Origin: Actinomycetota bacterium | GTDB taxonomy: Bacteria; Actinomycetota; Acidimicrobiia; IMCC26256; PALSA-555 | Direction of reading: 5' to 3' | DNA length: 36,019 nt | NCBI GenBank assembly: GCA_003140175.1 | Contig: PLJD01000065.1 | Coordinates: 1 to 36,019, forward strand | Shown: one piece after another, positions 15,701 to 23,947 of the stretch | Layout of the letters: each line of letters opens with the position of its first letter | Position numbering within the stretch: the stretch's first letter is position 1 | Program-made: the position numbers and the translations under genes | Notes under the pieces: model-generated | The model's database searches: none | The model's input: the letters and a program-made list of their open reading frames with translations, nothing else | What the model was told of the DNA's origin: nothing

Positions 15701-16912
15701 TTACGAGCCGAGCCGCTCGACGATCATGGCCATGCCCTGGCCGCCGCCGACACACATCGTCTCGAGCCCGTACCGCCCACCGCCGTCGTCGAGGCCGTTG
15801 AGCAGCGTCGCCATGATGCGCGCCCCCGTCATCCCGAACGGGTGTCCGAGCGCGATCGAGCCGCCGTGGACGTTCAGCTTCTCCGTCGGGATGTCGAGGT
15901 GCTTCGCCGAGGGGATCACCTGCGCGGCGAACGCCTCGTTGATCTCGACCAGGTCGATCTGGTCCATGGTCAGCCCGGCCCGGCCGAGCGCCTGCCGGCT
16001 CGCCTCGATGGGCCCGAGACCCATGATCTCGGGGTCGACCGCGGTGACGCCCGAGGACACCACCCGGGCGAGGGGCGTGATGCCCAGCTGCTCGGCGCGG
16101 GTGTCGCTCATGACGATCGTCGCCGCCGCACCGTCGTTCAACGGGCAGGCGTTGCCCGCGGTCACGGTGCCGTCGGGCTTGAACGCGGGCTTGAGCGACG
16201 CCAGCTTCTCGAGCGTCGTGTCGGGTCGAGGCCCGTCGTCGATGCTCACCACGACCCCGTCGGGCGTCGTCACCGGGGTGATCTCCCGCTCGAAGAACCC
16301 GTTCTTTTGCGCCTCGACCGCCCGCTGCTGGGAGCGGAACGCGAACTCGTCCATCTCCTCGCGGGTGATGTGCTCACGCTCGGCCACGTTCTCGGCGGTC
16401 TGGCCCATCGCGATGTACACGTCGGGGAGCCCCGACGCCGGGGTCCAGGCCTCGCCACCGTTGGCGCGGGCCACGGTGCGGGCCTCGGCGTCGGCGAAGG
16501 CGGGGTTGTGAGTGTCGGGCAGCCCGTCGGACATGCCCTTCGCGAACCGGCTCACCGTCTCGACCCCGCCGGCGACGAACACGTCGCCCTCGCCGGCCTT
16601 GATGGCGTGGGCGGCCATCCGGATGGTCTGCAGCGAGGAGGAGCAGTAGCGGTTGACCGTCGTGCCCGGCGACTGGGGGATCCCGGCGAGGATCGAGACC
16701 ACCCGGGCCACGTTGTACCCGGACTCGCCGGCCGGCTGCCCACAGCCCCACAGCACGTCCTCGACCTCGCCGGGGTCCAGCGCCGGCACCCGGTCGAGCA
16801 CCCCCCGCACCACCAGCGCCGAGAGGTCGGCGGGGCGACACGACACGAGCGAACCCTTGTTGGCCCGGCCGACGGGCGTGCGGGTCGCGGCAACGATCAC
16901 GGCTTCGGGCAT
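15701..16912 (-). CDS. Acetyl-CoA C-acyltransferase (thiolase), FadA3-like
   Basis: 403 residues with complete thiolase chemistry: Cys90 in NRYCSSSLQT, His357 in GHPFGMTG and Cys387 in MCVGGGQGMAM. The strings GEGDVFVAGGVETVSRF and TAGNACPLNDGAAATIVMSD resemble mycobacterial FadA3-type degradative thiolases, which act on straight or short acyl chains. Start at ATG 16912 with a GAGGAG Shine-Dalgarno about 9 nt upstream, so unlike many neighbours this message has a leader. It is divergent from the GH15 gene. It may finish beta-oxidation of the linear products of ring opening (inference). Confidence 0.9.
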   Translation of the reverse strand: MPEAVIVAATRTPVGRANKGSLVSCRPADLSALVVRGVLDRVPALDPGEVEDVLWGCGQPAGESGYNVARVVSILAGIPQSPGTTVNRYCSSSLQTIRMAAHAIKAGEGDVFVAGGVETVSRFAKGMSDGLPDTHNPAFADAEARTVARANGGEAWTPASGLPDVYIAMGQTAENVAEREHITREEMDEFAFRSQQRAVEAQKNGFFEREITPVTTPDGVVVSIDDGPRPDTTLEKLASLKPAFKPDGTVTAGNACPLNDGAAATIVMSDTRAEQLGITPLARVVSSGVTAVDPEIMGLGPIEASRQALGRAGLTMDQIDLVEINEAFAAQVIPSAKHLDIPTEKLNVHGGSIALGHPFGMTGARIMATLLNGLDDGGGRYGLETMCVGGGQGMAMIVERLGS

Positions 16913-17041
16913 GGCAAGGTCTCCTCGGCGCCTGGGATGCTCCTGTGTTGTCTAGTGCCGGCGAGGTCCGGGGAGCGAACGACCGATGGGACGCCGCCGG
17001 GGGCGGGGTCGGTGCCGGACCGGCGAAGCGAGGAGCGAGGC

Positions 17042-18880
17042 GTGAGGGACGACAGCGGGCAAGCGCCGATCGCCGACCACGGCGTCATCGGGGACCTCCA
17101 CACGGTGGCGCTGGTCACCACCCACGGCACGATCGATTTCTGCTCGTTCCCGCGCTTCGATTCGCCGACCATCTTCGCGTCGCTCCTCGACCACGACCGC
17201 GGCGGTCACTTCTCGATCCATCCCAGCCTCACGGACGTCACCTACAAGCAGATGTATCTACCCGACACCAACGTCCTCATCACCCGCTTCTTGTCCACCG
17301 AGGGTCTCGCCGAGGTGTCGGACTTCATGCCGGTCGGGATCTTCCCCAACGACCACCCCCGGGTGCTGGTCCGGCGGGTCAAGTGTGTGCGGGGCGTGGT
17401 CCGCTTCGACGTCAGCTTCGATCCCCGCTTCGACTACGCGCGCGCCGAGCGCAAGATTGAGCAGCGCGGCGACGGGGAGGTGATCTACGCCTCCGCGGGT
17501 GCCGACGGCACCGCGGTGCGGCTGCGGTCGCCGTGGCCCCTCACCATCGGCGGCGACGGGGTCGGACGGGCCAGCTTCGAGCTGTCGGCGGGGGAGAAGG
17601 CCGCGTTCGTGATGGAGGAGGTCGCCGAGGGCCTGGCCAGCCCGTCGGCGCAGTCCGACTACGTCGTCGACGCGTTCAAGGACACGGTGAACTTCTGGCG
17701 GACGTGGATCGGGCGGTCCCAGTACTCGGGGCGCTGGCGAGAGACCGTCAACCGCTCCGCCCTGGTCCTCAAGCTGCTCGTCTCCCAGACCCACGGGTCG
17801 CTCGTCGCCGCCCCCACCTTCGGGCTGCCCGAGCAGGTCGGCGGCGAACGCAACTGGGACTACCGCTACACGTGGATCCGCGACGCGTCGTTCACCCTCT
17901 TCGCGCTGATCCGGCTCGGCTACACCGACGAAGCCGGCGCGTTCATGCGCTGGATCCACGACCGGTGCATGGACCTGCGGCCCGACGGGTCCCTGCAGAT
18001 CATGTACGGCCACGACGGACGCAAGGTCCTCACCGAAGAGATACTCCCGAACCTCGCCGGCTACGAGGGCTCGTCGCCGGTCCGGATCGGGAACGGCGCC
18101 TACGACCAGCTCCAGCTCGACATCTACGGCGAACTCATGGACGCCGTCTATCTCTACAACAAGCACGGACAGGCCATCCCGTACGCGCTGTGGGTCAACC
18201 TGGTTCGGCTCGTCAACTGGGTCTGCGACCACTGGCAACTTCCCGACGAAGGCGTCTGGGAAGTCCGGGGCGGCGTGCAGGAGTTCTTGTACTCGCGTCT
18301 GATGTGCTGGGTCGCGGTCGACCGGGGGATCCGCCTCGCCGACCGCCGGTCGTTCCCGTACCCGTTCGAGCGTTGGCGCGCGACCCGAGACTCGATCTAC
18401 CACGAGATCATGACCGAGTTCTGGGACGAAGGACGCCAGACGTTCGTGCAGTCCAAGGGCAGCACCGCGGTCGACGCCTCCTCGTTGCTCCTGCCGATGA
18501 TGAAGTTCGTCAGCCCGACCGACCCCCGCTTCCTCTCCACGCTCAAGGCCATCGACGCCGACCTCGTCGACGACTCGCTTGTCTACCGCTACCGGGTCGA
18601 CACCGCCGCCCACGACGGACTCGGCGGCGACGAGGGCACCTTCAACATGTGCTCGTTCTGGTTCGCGGAGGCCACCGCCCGGGCCGGTGACGTCCAGCGA
18701 GCCCGGTTCTTCTTCGAGAAGACGCTCGGCTACGCCAACCATCTCGGGCTCTACGCCGAGGAGCTCGGAGCCTGCGGCGAGCACCTCGGGAACTTCCCCC
18801 AGGCCTTCACCCACCTGGGGCTCATCAGCGCCGCCCACTCGATCGACCGGAAGCTCTCGAACGCCGGCTGGGTGGGCTGA
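17042..18880 (+). CDS. Glycoside hydrolase family 15 (glucoamylase/trehalase-like)
   Basis: 612 residues: an N-terminal trehalase-like beta-domain (about 1-210, beginning around IADHGVIGDLHTVALV and GTIDFCSFPRFDSP) and an (alpha/alpha)6 barrel (about 230-605). Catalytic motifs are DEGVWEVRGG (402-411; general acid Glu) and DEGTFNMCSFWFAEA (530-544; base Glu). Mycobacterial trehalases belong to this cytosolic GH15 group, so trehalose or an alpha-glucan is the expected substrate; the sequence alone does not decide. No signal peptide is seen. GTG 17042 is supported by AGGAG 6 nt upstream. A much longer in-frame extension upstream lies antisense to the thiolase gene and is rejected. Confidence 0.9.
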   Translation: MRDDSGQAPIADHGVIGDLHTVALVTTHGTIDFCSFPRFDSPTIFASLLDHDRGGHFSIHPSLTDVTYKQMYLPDTNVLITRFLSTEGLAEVSDFMPVGIFPNDHPRVLVRRVKCVRGVVRFDVSFDPRFDYARAERKIEQRGDGEVIYASAGADGTAVRLRSPWPLTIGGDGVGRASFELSAGEKAAFVMEEVAEGLASPSAQSDYVVDAFKDTVNFWRTWIGRSQYSGRWRETVNRSALVLKLLVSQTHGSLVAAPTFGLPEQVGGERNWDYRYTWIRDASFTLFALIRLGYTDEAGAFMRWIHDRCMDLRPDGSLQIMYGHDGRKVLTEEILPNLAGYEGSSPVRIGNGAYDQLQLDIYGELMDAVYLYNKHGQAIPYALWVNLVRLVNWVCDHWQLPDEGVWEVRGGVQEFLYSRLMCWVAVDRGIRLADRRSFPYPFERWRATRDSIYHEIMTEFWDEGRQTFVQSKGSTAVDASSLLLPMMKFVSPTDPRFLSTLKAIDADLVDDSLVYRYRVDTAAHDGLGGDEGTFNMCSFWFAEATARAGDVQRARFFFEKTLGYANHLGLYAEELGACGEHLGNFPQAFTHLGLISAAHSIDRKLSNAGWVG

Positions 18881-18914
18881 GCACCCCGCGGTGTCCCCGC
18901 CGCGCTTCTGGGCC

Positions 18915-18920
18915 TACGAT
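18915..18920 (+). promoter_or_regulatory. Possible -10 element of the solute-binding protein gene
   Basis: TACGAT 23 nt before the ATG at 18944, leaving a leader of about 17 nt that contains an AAGGGGGGGA Shine-Dalgarno. Confidence 0.4.
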
Positions 18921-18943
18921 GCCGGTCGGCAAGGGGGGGAAGT

Positions 18944-20569
18944 ATGCGGATACGGGCTCGCTCGGTTGTCAGTGTCGTCGCGGCTTCGCTGGTGGCCGGG
19001 ACGCTCGTCGGGGTCAGCGGCGGAGCCGCCGGCGCCAAGACGAGCGGCCCCAAGCACGGCGGCTCGATCGTCTACGCGCTCGAAGCCGAGACGTCGGGCG
19101 GCTACTGCCTGCCCGGGGCGAACCTTGCCCCGTCCGGCATCGAGGTCGTCAGTGCGATTTACGACACGCTGACCACCATCAACAGCAAGGATCAGTACGT
19201 CCCGTACCTCGCCCAGGCGGTGACCCCCAACGCGGCGTTCACCCAGTGGACGATCCAGCTGCGGCCGAACGTGAAGTTCCAGGACGGCGAGGCCCTCGAC
19301 GCCAACGCGGTGAAGCTGAACCTCGACACCTACCGCGGTCAGAACTCCAAGATCAGCGCGCCGTTGAACACATTCGTGTTCAACGACATCGCCAACGTCA
19401 GCGTGAGCGGCCCGCTCACCGTCGTGGTCGACACCAAGGGGCCGTGGCCGGCGTTCCCCGCCACCCTGTATGGCGCGGGACGCGTCGGGATCATGGCCCC
19501 CGCGCAGCTCGCGAGCCAGACCGCCTGCTCGACCGACCTGATCGGTACCGGGCCGTTCAAGTTCGTCGAATGGCGCCCCAACCAGGACCTGAAGGTGGTG
19601 CGCAACCCGAACTACTGGCGGCCGGGCCTGCCGTATCTCGACGCGATCGACTTCGAGCCGGTCACCGAGTCCGCCACCCAGCTCAACGGCCTCGAGGCCG
19701 GCCAGTTCGACGTCATCCAGACCTCGACCGCCACGAGCATCCTCACGCTCCGCAGCCGCAAGAGTGCCGGGCAGGTCAACGAGTTCGACACCGACAATGG
19801 CGCCGACGTCGGCTACGGACTGTTGAACGACGCCAAGCTGCCGTTCAGCGACAAGACGGCGCGCCTCGCGCTCGCGTACGCCGGCGACCCGAACCAGCTG
19901 AACACCATCATCAACCAGAGCTCTGAGACCCTCGCCACCGGGCCGTTCGGTCCCGGCAACCCTGCCTACCTCACCTTCGCGCAGGCCCACGCCGCCGGGC
20001 TCCCGAGCCACAACCTGGCCAAGGCCAAGGCGCTGGCGAAGCAGTACCAGCAGGCCCACGGCACGCCGCTCAGCTACACGTTTCTGACGGTCACCGACCC
20101 GATCGCGCTCCAGCTCGCCCAGCTCGTCAAGGAGCAGGACGCGAAGGCCGGGATCGGCGTGACCATCCAGGCGGTCGACCAGGCGACCCTGGTCAACTTG
20201 GCCCTCGCCGGCGACTTCCAGCTCGAGACGTTCCGCAACCAGCCCGGTGGTGACCCCGACACCCAGTACGTGTGGTGGCACAGCGGGTCGCCGGTGAACT
20301 TCAGCGGCATCAAGGACCCGGTCATCGACCGGGACCTCGACCAGGGCCGGGTCGACACCAACCCGGCCCAGCGCACCGCGCTGTACCGCAATATGAACGA
20401 CCAGTTCGCGTCGCAGGTATACGAGCTGTGGACCTGGTACACCCGCTGGGGGGTCGGCGCCCAGACCGACATCGGCGGCCTGACCGGCACCGCACTGCCC
20501 AACGGTGGCGGCCAGCCGTTCGCGCTCTACGAAGGCGTGATCCCGACCGTCAGCCTCTACAAGAAGTAA
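18944..20569 (+). CDS. ABC transporter solute-binding protein, family 5 (peptide/nickel type)
   Basis: 541 residues. N-terminal export signal: basic MRIRAR, a hydrophobic core (about 8-28), and a likely AGA cleavage site near residue 31. No lipobox Cys is present, so it is predicted to be secreted or anchored otherwise, which is unusual because most actinobacterial SBPs are lipoproteins. SBP_bac_5 features: a first strand HGGSIVYALEAE, WTIQLRPNVKFQDGEALDANAVKLNLD (the family signature, about 103-129), LIGTGPFKFVEW and RNPNYW. No permease or ATPase gene lies beside it, so its transporter must be elsewhere. The ligand is unknown; this family binds peptides, metals-chelates and also hydrophobic compounds. 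AAGGGGGG precedes the ATG. Confidence 0.88.
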   Translation: MRIRARSVVSVVAASLVAGTLVGVSGGAAGAKTSGPKHGGSIVYALEAETSGGYCLPGANLAPSGIEVVSAIYDTLTTINSKDQYVPYLAQAVTPNAAFTQWTIQLRPNVKFQDGEALDANAVKLNLDTYRGQNSKISAPLNTFVFNDIANVSVSGPLTVVVDTKGPWPAFPATLYGAGRVGIMAPAQLASQTACSTDLIGTGPFKFVEWRPNQDLKVVRNPNYWRPGLPYLDAIDFEPVTESATQLNGLEAGQFDVIQTSTATSILTLRSRKSAGQVNEFDTDNGADVGYGLLNDAKLPFSDKTARLALAYAGDPNQLNTIINQSSETLATGPFGPGNPAYLTFAQAHAAGLPSHNLAKAKALAKQYQQAHGTPLSYTFLTVTDPIALQLAQLVKEQDAKAGIGVTIQAVDQATLVNLALAGDFQLETFRNQPGGDPDTQYVWWHSGSPVNFSGIKDPVIDRDLDQGRVDTNPAQRTALYRNMNDQFASQVYELWTWYTRWGVGAQTDIGGLTGTALPNGGGQPFALYEGVIPTVSLYKK

Positions 20570-20591
20570 CCAAGAGCAGCCGCGCGGGGAA

Positions 20592-21455
20592 TCAGCCCCG
20601 GTCGGGTGGGGCGGCGACGAGGGCCTCGCTGAGCTCCCAGAGCCGCCGGGCGGCCGCGTCGTCGGTCGCGATGCGCGCTGGCTTCGCCGGCCGGCAGTGG
20701 GCGAAGTACTCGCCGGTCGTCGTGGCGACCGCGGGGCTCGACGCGAGGTAGATGGAGGTGCGTGCGCCGCGGGTGGGGCTGATCGCGAACGGCCGGGCGA
20801 GCACCATGACGACCGCGCCGGCCGTTCCGCCGTCGCCGTCGCGGCCCAGGCGGCTGGCGACGAACCCGGGGTGCAGCGAGTTGGCGGTGACGCCGGTTCC
20901 CGCGAGGCGCCGGGCCAGCTCGCGGGTGAAGTAGATGTTGGCCAGCTTCGAGCGGTTGTAGGCGGTGATCGGCCGGTAGAGCCGCTCGGACTGCAAGTCG
21001 TCGAAGTCGAGCCCGTCGCGGGCTCCCTGGTGGGCGCGCGACGCCACGACCACGACCCGGGCGGGGGCGCTGGCGCGCAGGTGGTCCACCAGCAGGGTGG
21101 TCAGGAGGAAGTGGCCGAGGTGGTTGACGCCGAACGTCGTCTCGAAGCCGTTCTCGGTGAGGCGGTACTGGGTCTGGACCAGCCCCGCGTTGTTGATCAG
21201 CACGTCGAGGTGCTCGACGCGGCGCTGCACCTCGTCGGCGCAGCGGCGAATCGACGCGAAGCTCGCCAGGTCGAGGTCGAGCACCTCGACCGCCGCGCCC
21301 GGGGCGGCGGCTCGCACCTCGTCGGCGGCCGTCTCACCCTTGGCCGGGTCCCGGGCGGTGATGACGACCCGGGCGCCGAGGCGGGCCAACCCGCGGGCGG
21401 TGGCGAGACCCACGCCGGCGTTGCCGCCCGTCACGAGCACCGTGGCGCCGTCCAT
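20592..21455 (-). CDS. SDR-family oxidoreductase (retinol-dehydrogenase-like)
   Basis: 287 residues. Cofactor loop TGGNAGVG near the N-terminus, LINNAGLVQ, FGVNHLGHFLLT (typical of the RDH/WW-oxidoreductase-like branch), VVVASRAH and the YNRSK catalytic pair, then ANSLHPGFVASRLG. ATG 21455 is preferred because GAGGGGAGG lies directly upstream; an in-frame GTG at 21473, only 4 nt after the ferredoxin stop, would add six residues. It follows the ferredoxin gene closely and is probably in the same transcript. The substrate is unknown. A weak hairpin (20585-20600, CGGGG/CCCCG) sits at its 3' end facing the solute-binding protein gene. Confidence 0.87.
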   Translation of the reverse strand: MDGATVLVTGGNAGVGLATARGLARLGARVVITARDPAKGETAADEVRAAAPGAAVEVLDLDLASFASIRRCADEVQRRVEHLDVLINNAGLVQTQYRLTENGFETTFGVNHLGHFLLTTLLVDHLRASAPARVVVVASRAHQGARDGLDFDDLQSERLYRPITAYNRSKLANIYFTRELARRLAGTGVTANSLHPGFVASRLGRDGDGGTAGAVVMVLARPFAISPTRGARTSIYLASSPAVATTTGEYFAHCRPAKPARIATDDAAARRLWELSEALVAAPPDRG

Positions 21456-21476
21456 CCTCCCCTCGGGGTCCACGGC

Positions 21477-21671
21477 CTAGGCGTCCTCGACCGTGATGGC
21501 CTGCTCCGGGCAGTTGCGCTCCCCGGTCCTCGCCTGGTCCTCGAGCTCGGGGGGGACGTCCTCGTGGAGCAGCACGCAATGGCCGGCGTCGTCGGCGCTG
21601 AACAGGTCGGGGCTCAGGCTGTAGCAGCGGCCGTGGCCGGTGCAGACCGCCAGGTCGACCCGAACCCGCAT
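21477..21671 (-). CDS. Small [3Fe-4S] ferredoxin, P450-partner type
   Basis: 64 residues. The cluster motif is C10-TGHGR-C16 plus C54-P, the pattern of actinobacterial single-cluster 3Fe-4S ferredoxins that pass electrons to cytochromes P450 (or other oxygenases). A fourth Cys (C32) is outside the usual motif. Short basic start MRVRVDLAVC, acidic C-terminus. The ATG at 21671 is fixed by TACCCT 6 nt upstream. No P450 or ferredoxin reductase gene is in the window, so its partner is encoded elsewhere. The adjacent SDR is the only clear operon companion. Confidence 0.9.
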   Translation of the reverse strand: MRVRVDLAVCTGHGRCYSLSPDLFSADDAGHCVLLHEDVPPELEDQARTGERNCPEQAITVEDA

Positions 21672-21677
21672 GGGCGC

Positions 21678-21683
21678 AGGGTA
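21678..21683 (-). promoter_or_regulatory. -10 element of leaderless ferredoxin gene
   Basis: TACCCT on the minus strand, 6 nt before the ATG at 21671. Confidence 0.5.
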
Positions 21684-21906
21684 TGCGCCCGGGCGACCGA
21701 AAGATCGGCCCGGTCGGGAGATGTGGGTGAAAGCCGCGGCGGGGCTCGTCGTTACACCCGATGTCATGCTTGTCCAGATTCCCACCCCGGCCGTGTCGAG
21801 GTCGGTGGCGCCGCCCGCCCCATCCCTGCCCCCGGCGTCACCGGCCCCGGCCGGCCCTTGACGGGTGCTCGACGGGGGTGCGGGCGACCGGCCAGACTGA
21901 TTGGGC

Positions 21907-22515
21907 GTGGGGCCCGCGAAGCCAGACCAGCTCCCTCCGGCCCAGCCGGCGGACACGTTCGATGAGCGGGCGCTGGTCGTCCTGGCTCGCCACGATTCGA
22001 CCGCCTTCGGGATGCTGTACCGCCGGTATGTGGAGCGCATCTACTCGTTCGCCTACCGCCGCACCTGGACGCCCGAAGCGGCCGAAGATGTCACCGCGGC
22101 GACCTTCGAACGGGCGCTGTGCCACCTCGACGGGTTCGACACCGACGGGGCCGGGTTCGGCCCCTGGCTGTTCCGCATCGCCGCCAACGAGCTGGTCGAC
22201 CATTACCGCCGGGAGGGCCGCCCTCGCAGTGAGCGGGGCCAGCGGGGCTTGCACGTCCTCGCCGACGACGCGGTGGAAGACGACCTCGATCCCATCGAAC
22301 AGGACGACGAGGTCCGCCAGATGATCGAGGCGCTCGACACGCTCCGCCCCCGCTACCAGCGGGCCCTCACCCTCCGGTACCTCGCGGGCCTGTCCGCCGA
22401 CGACGCAGCCGACGCCATGGGCTGCTCCAAGCCGGTCCTCGCCGTCACGTTGCACCGGGCGCTCGGCGCCCTGCGCCGAGCCGTCGAGCCCAGGGACGAC
22501 GCGGAGCGCACGTGA
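21907..22515 (+). CDS. ECF-type RNA polymerase sigma factor
   Basis: 202 residues. Region 2 (about 27-97) has FGMLYRRYVERIYSFAYRRT, TPEAAEDVTAATFERAL and FGPWLFRIAANELVDHYRRE; region 4 (about 138-190) has LRPRYQRALTLRYLAGLSADDAADAMG and the recognition helix SKPVLAVTLHRALGALRRAV. No region 3 and no C-terminal extension. It directs RNA polymerase to a stress or envelope regulon. GTG 21907 is chosen since CAGACT, a degenerate -10, lies 8 nt upstream; a TTG at 21901 is possible. The stop overlaps the next gene (GTGA), the usual place of an anti-sigma factor. The 235-nt gap upstream holds no other gene I can support. Confidence 0.92.
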   Translation: MGPAKPDQLPPAQPADTFDERALVVLARHDSTAFGMLYRRYVERIYSFAYRRTWTPEAAEDVTAATFERALCHLDGFDTDGAGFGPWLFRIAANELVDHYRREGRPRSERGQRGLHVLADDAVEDDLDPIEQDDEVRQMIEALDTLRPRYQRALTLRYLAGLSADDAADAMGCSKPVLAVTLHRALGALRRAVEPRDDAERT

Positions 22516-23180
22516 GCACCGGACGAGGGCGCGCTCGGCAGCGTCTCACCCACCTGGGCGCGCACCCCGTGGACGGTCCGACGCCACGATTCGCGTTCGG
22601 GCTCGAGCGTCGCCTCGTCCAGCAGGCGGGCCTCGTCGCCGGCGCGACGCTCGTGGCGTTGCCGACCCGGCATCGCTCCCTCCTGCCCGCCCTGACCCTG
22701 GGGGCGGGCGCGCTCGCGACCGTGGTGCTCGCCGGTGCGCTCCTCGGGACGTTCGGTCGGGGCGGCTCGGAGGTGCTCTCCCTCGCCGCCGCGGTCGACA
22801 CGACCGTGGTCATGCCCGGAGGCCACGCCGTCGCCGGCCACACCGGGCTGAATCTCCCGAACGGGTCGGTGGTCTGGACCGGGCCCAACGGCAGCGCGTC
22901 GGCCGGCCCGGTCGAGATCGGGCCCGGAATCGAAGCCGTCGTCGACGCAGGTCGGTTGCGCCTGAGCCCGCTCGGTAGCGCCGCCGCGCCGACGGTCAGC
23001 GGGACAGCCCTCGGTGCTACGGCGACCACCCTGGCGGCCGGCTCGACGGCGGTCACCCCGCCGGCGGTGGCGTTGCCGCGCGTCGCGGTGCCGAGGGTCA
23101 CGCGACCGACCGTGCCGACGACGATCCCGGTCACCACGACGACCGCGCCCCGCACCCCGGTCACGCTGCGGCGTCGCTGA
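22512..23180 (+). CDS. Single-pass membrane protein, candidate regulator of the ECF sigma factor
   Basis: 222 residues, no family recognised. A basic cytoplasmic N-terminus (about 1-55), one membrane helix (about 56-79, LLPALTLGAGALATVVLAGA), then an extracytoplasmic part with NLPNGSVVWTGPNGSASAGP (FecR-like strand pattern) and a Pro/Thr-rich tail (about 185-222) ending in basic residues. Its GTG overlaps the sigma factor stop, the normal position of an anti-sigma factor. However, the HxxxCxxC zinc motif of common anti-sigma factors is absent and the cytoplasmic part is short. It may be a non-canonical anti-sigma factor or a wall-associated protein co-expressed with the sigma factor (inference). 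Confidence 0.7.
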   Translation: MSTGRGRARQRLTHLGAHPVDGPTPRFAFGLERRLVQQAGLVAGATLVALPTRHRSLLPALTLGAGALATVVLAGALLGTFGRGGSEVLSLAAAVDTTVVMPGGHAVAGHTGLNLPNGSVVWTGPNGSASAGPVEIGPGIEAVVDAGRLRLSPLGSAAAPTVSGTALGATATTLAAGSTAVTPPAVALPRVAVPRVTRPTVPTTIPVTTTTAPRTPVTLRRR

Positions 23181-23211
23181 CATCCCAGCGCACGGCGCCG
23201 GGACGCCCCGA

Positions 23212-23931
23212 TCACCAGGTCAGGCGGACTCGTACCGGGCGGTGATCGGAGCCGACGTCGCCGAGGATCTCGGCGTCGTGCGCCGCGATCCGGCCCGGCC
23301 GCACGAGGACATGGTCGATCTGGCTGTGAGGGCGGCGGGCCGGCCAGGTCCGGCCCCGCACCGCGCGCTGCCACCGGCCGCCGAGGAGGGTCACGACCCC
23401 CGGCCCCCAGAAATTGCAGTCGCCGGCGATGACGGTCGCGCAGTCCGACTCGACGAGCCCGCCGGCGAGGCGCCGTAGCTGCGAGGGCGGGCCGTGGGGC
23501 AGGCGCGAGGTGAGGTGGACGCCGACCAGCCCCAGCGCGTCGCCGCCCGCCTGGACCTCCACCCACGGCAGCGCCCGGGCCGGAGCCGGGTCGCCCGGGG
23601 TCGGCCCGACCCGCAGCTCACCGAGCAGCCGGCCCGGCAGCCGGGTCAGGACCGCGGTGCCGATCGTCCCCTCCCCGGCGGGGTGGTGATGCGGCCAGCG
23701 GCCCCGACACGACGCCCGGCCGGTCGCGACGTAAAAGACCGTGTAGCCGTGCGCGTCGCCGAACTCGTCGACGAGGCCCCGCACGCCGTCGGGGCGCCAC
23801 GCCTCCTGGATGACGAGCACGTCGCCGCCCAGGTCGCGCAGCACCCCCGCCAAGTCGTACGGTGTGGCGTGCCCCCGGAGGGGACGCAACCCGTAGTGGG
23901 TGTTGAAGCTGACCAGCGTGAGCTCGCCCAT
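23212..23931 (-). CDS. Endonuclease/exonuclease/phosphatase family protein
   Basis: 239 residues, EEP (DNase I-like) fold. Metal and catalytic motifs in order: FNTHYG (N-terminal Asn), IQEAW (Glu metal ligand), VGVHLTS (His), AGDCNFWG (Asp/Asn pair) and GSDHRPV (terminal Asp-His). All key residues are present, so it should be an active phosphodiesterase or phosphatase; whether the substrate is DNA, RNA, a phospholipid or an inositol phosphate cannot be told. No signal peptide. The ATG at 23931 follows TAGGGT by 10 nt. It lies 13 nt downstream of the histidine kinase stop and may also be reached by readthrough from it. Confidence 0.88.
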   Translation of the reverse strand: MGELTLVSFNTHYGLRPLRGHATPYDLAGVLRDLGGDVLVIQEAWRPDGVRGLVDEFGDAHGYTVFYVATGRASCRGRWPHHHPAGEGTIGTAVLTRLPGRLLGELRVGPTPGDPAPARALPWVEVQAGGDALGLVGVHLTSRLPHGPPSQLRRLAGGLVESDCATVIAGDCNFWGPGVVTLLGGRWQRAVRGRTWPARRPHSQIDHVLVRPGRIAAHDAEILGDVGSDHRPVRVRLTW

Positions 23932-23941
23932 GGGGTGGCAA

Positions 23942-23947
23942 ACCCTA
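23942..23947 (-). promoter_or_regulatory. -10 element of the EEP gene, overlapping the kinase stop codon
   Basis: TAGGGT on the minus strand, 10 nt before the ATG at 23931. Its first three bases are the TAG stop of the histidine kinase gene. Confidence 0.45.

Noticed and set aside
15842..17041. In-frame 5' extension of the GH15 gene
   Set aside because: Lies antisense to the thiolase gene. The protein family begins just after GTG 17042, which has a Shine-Dalgarno.
21672..21906. Search for a small gene or RNA in the 235-nt gap before the ECF sigma gene
   Set aside because: Only G+C-rich short frames without a start signal. TTGACG at 21858 has no properly spaced -10 (29 nt to CAGACT).
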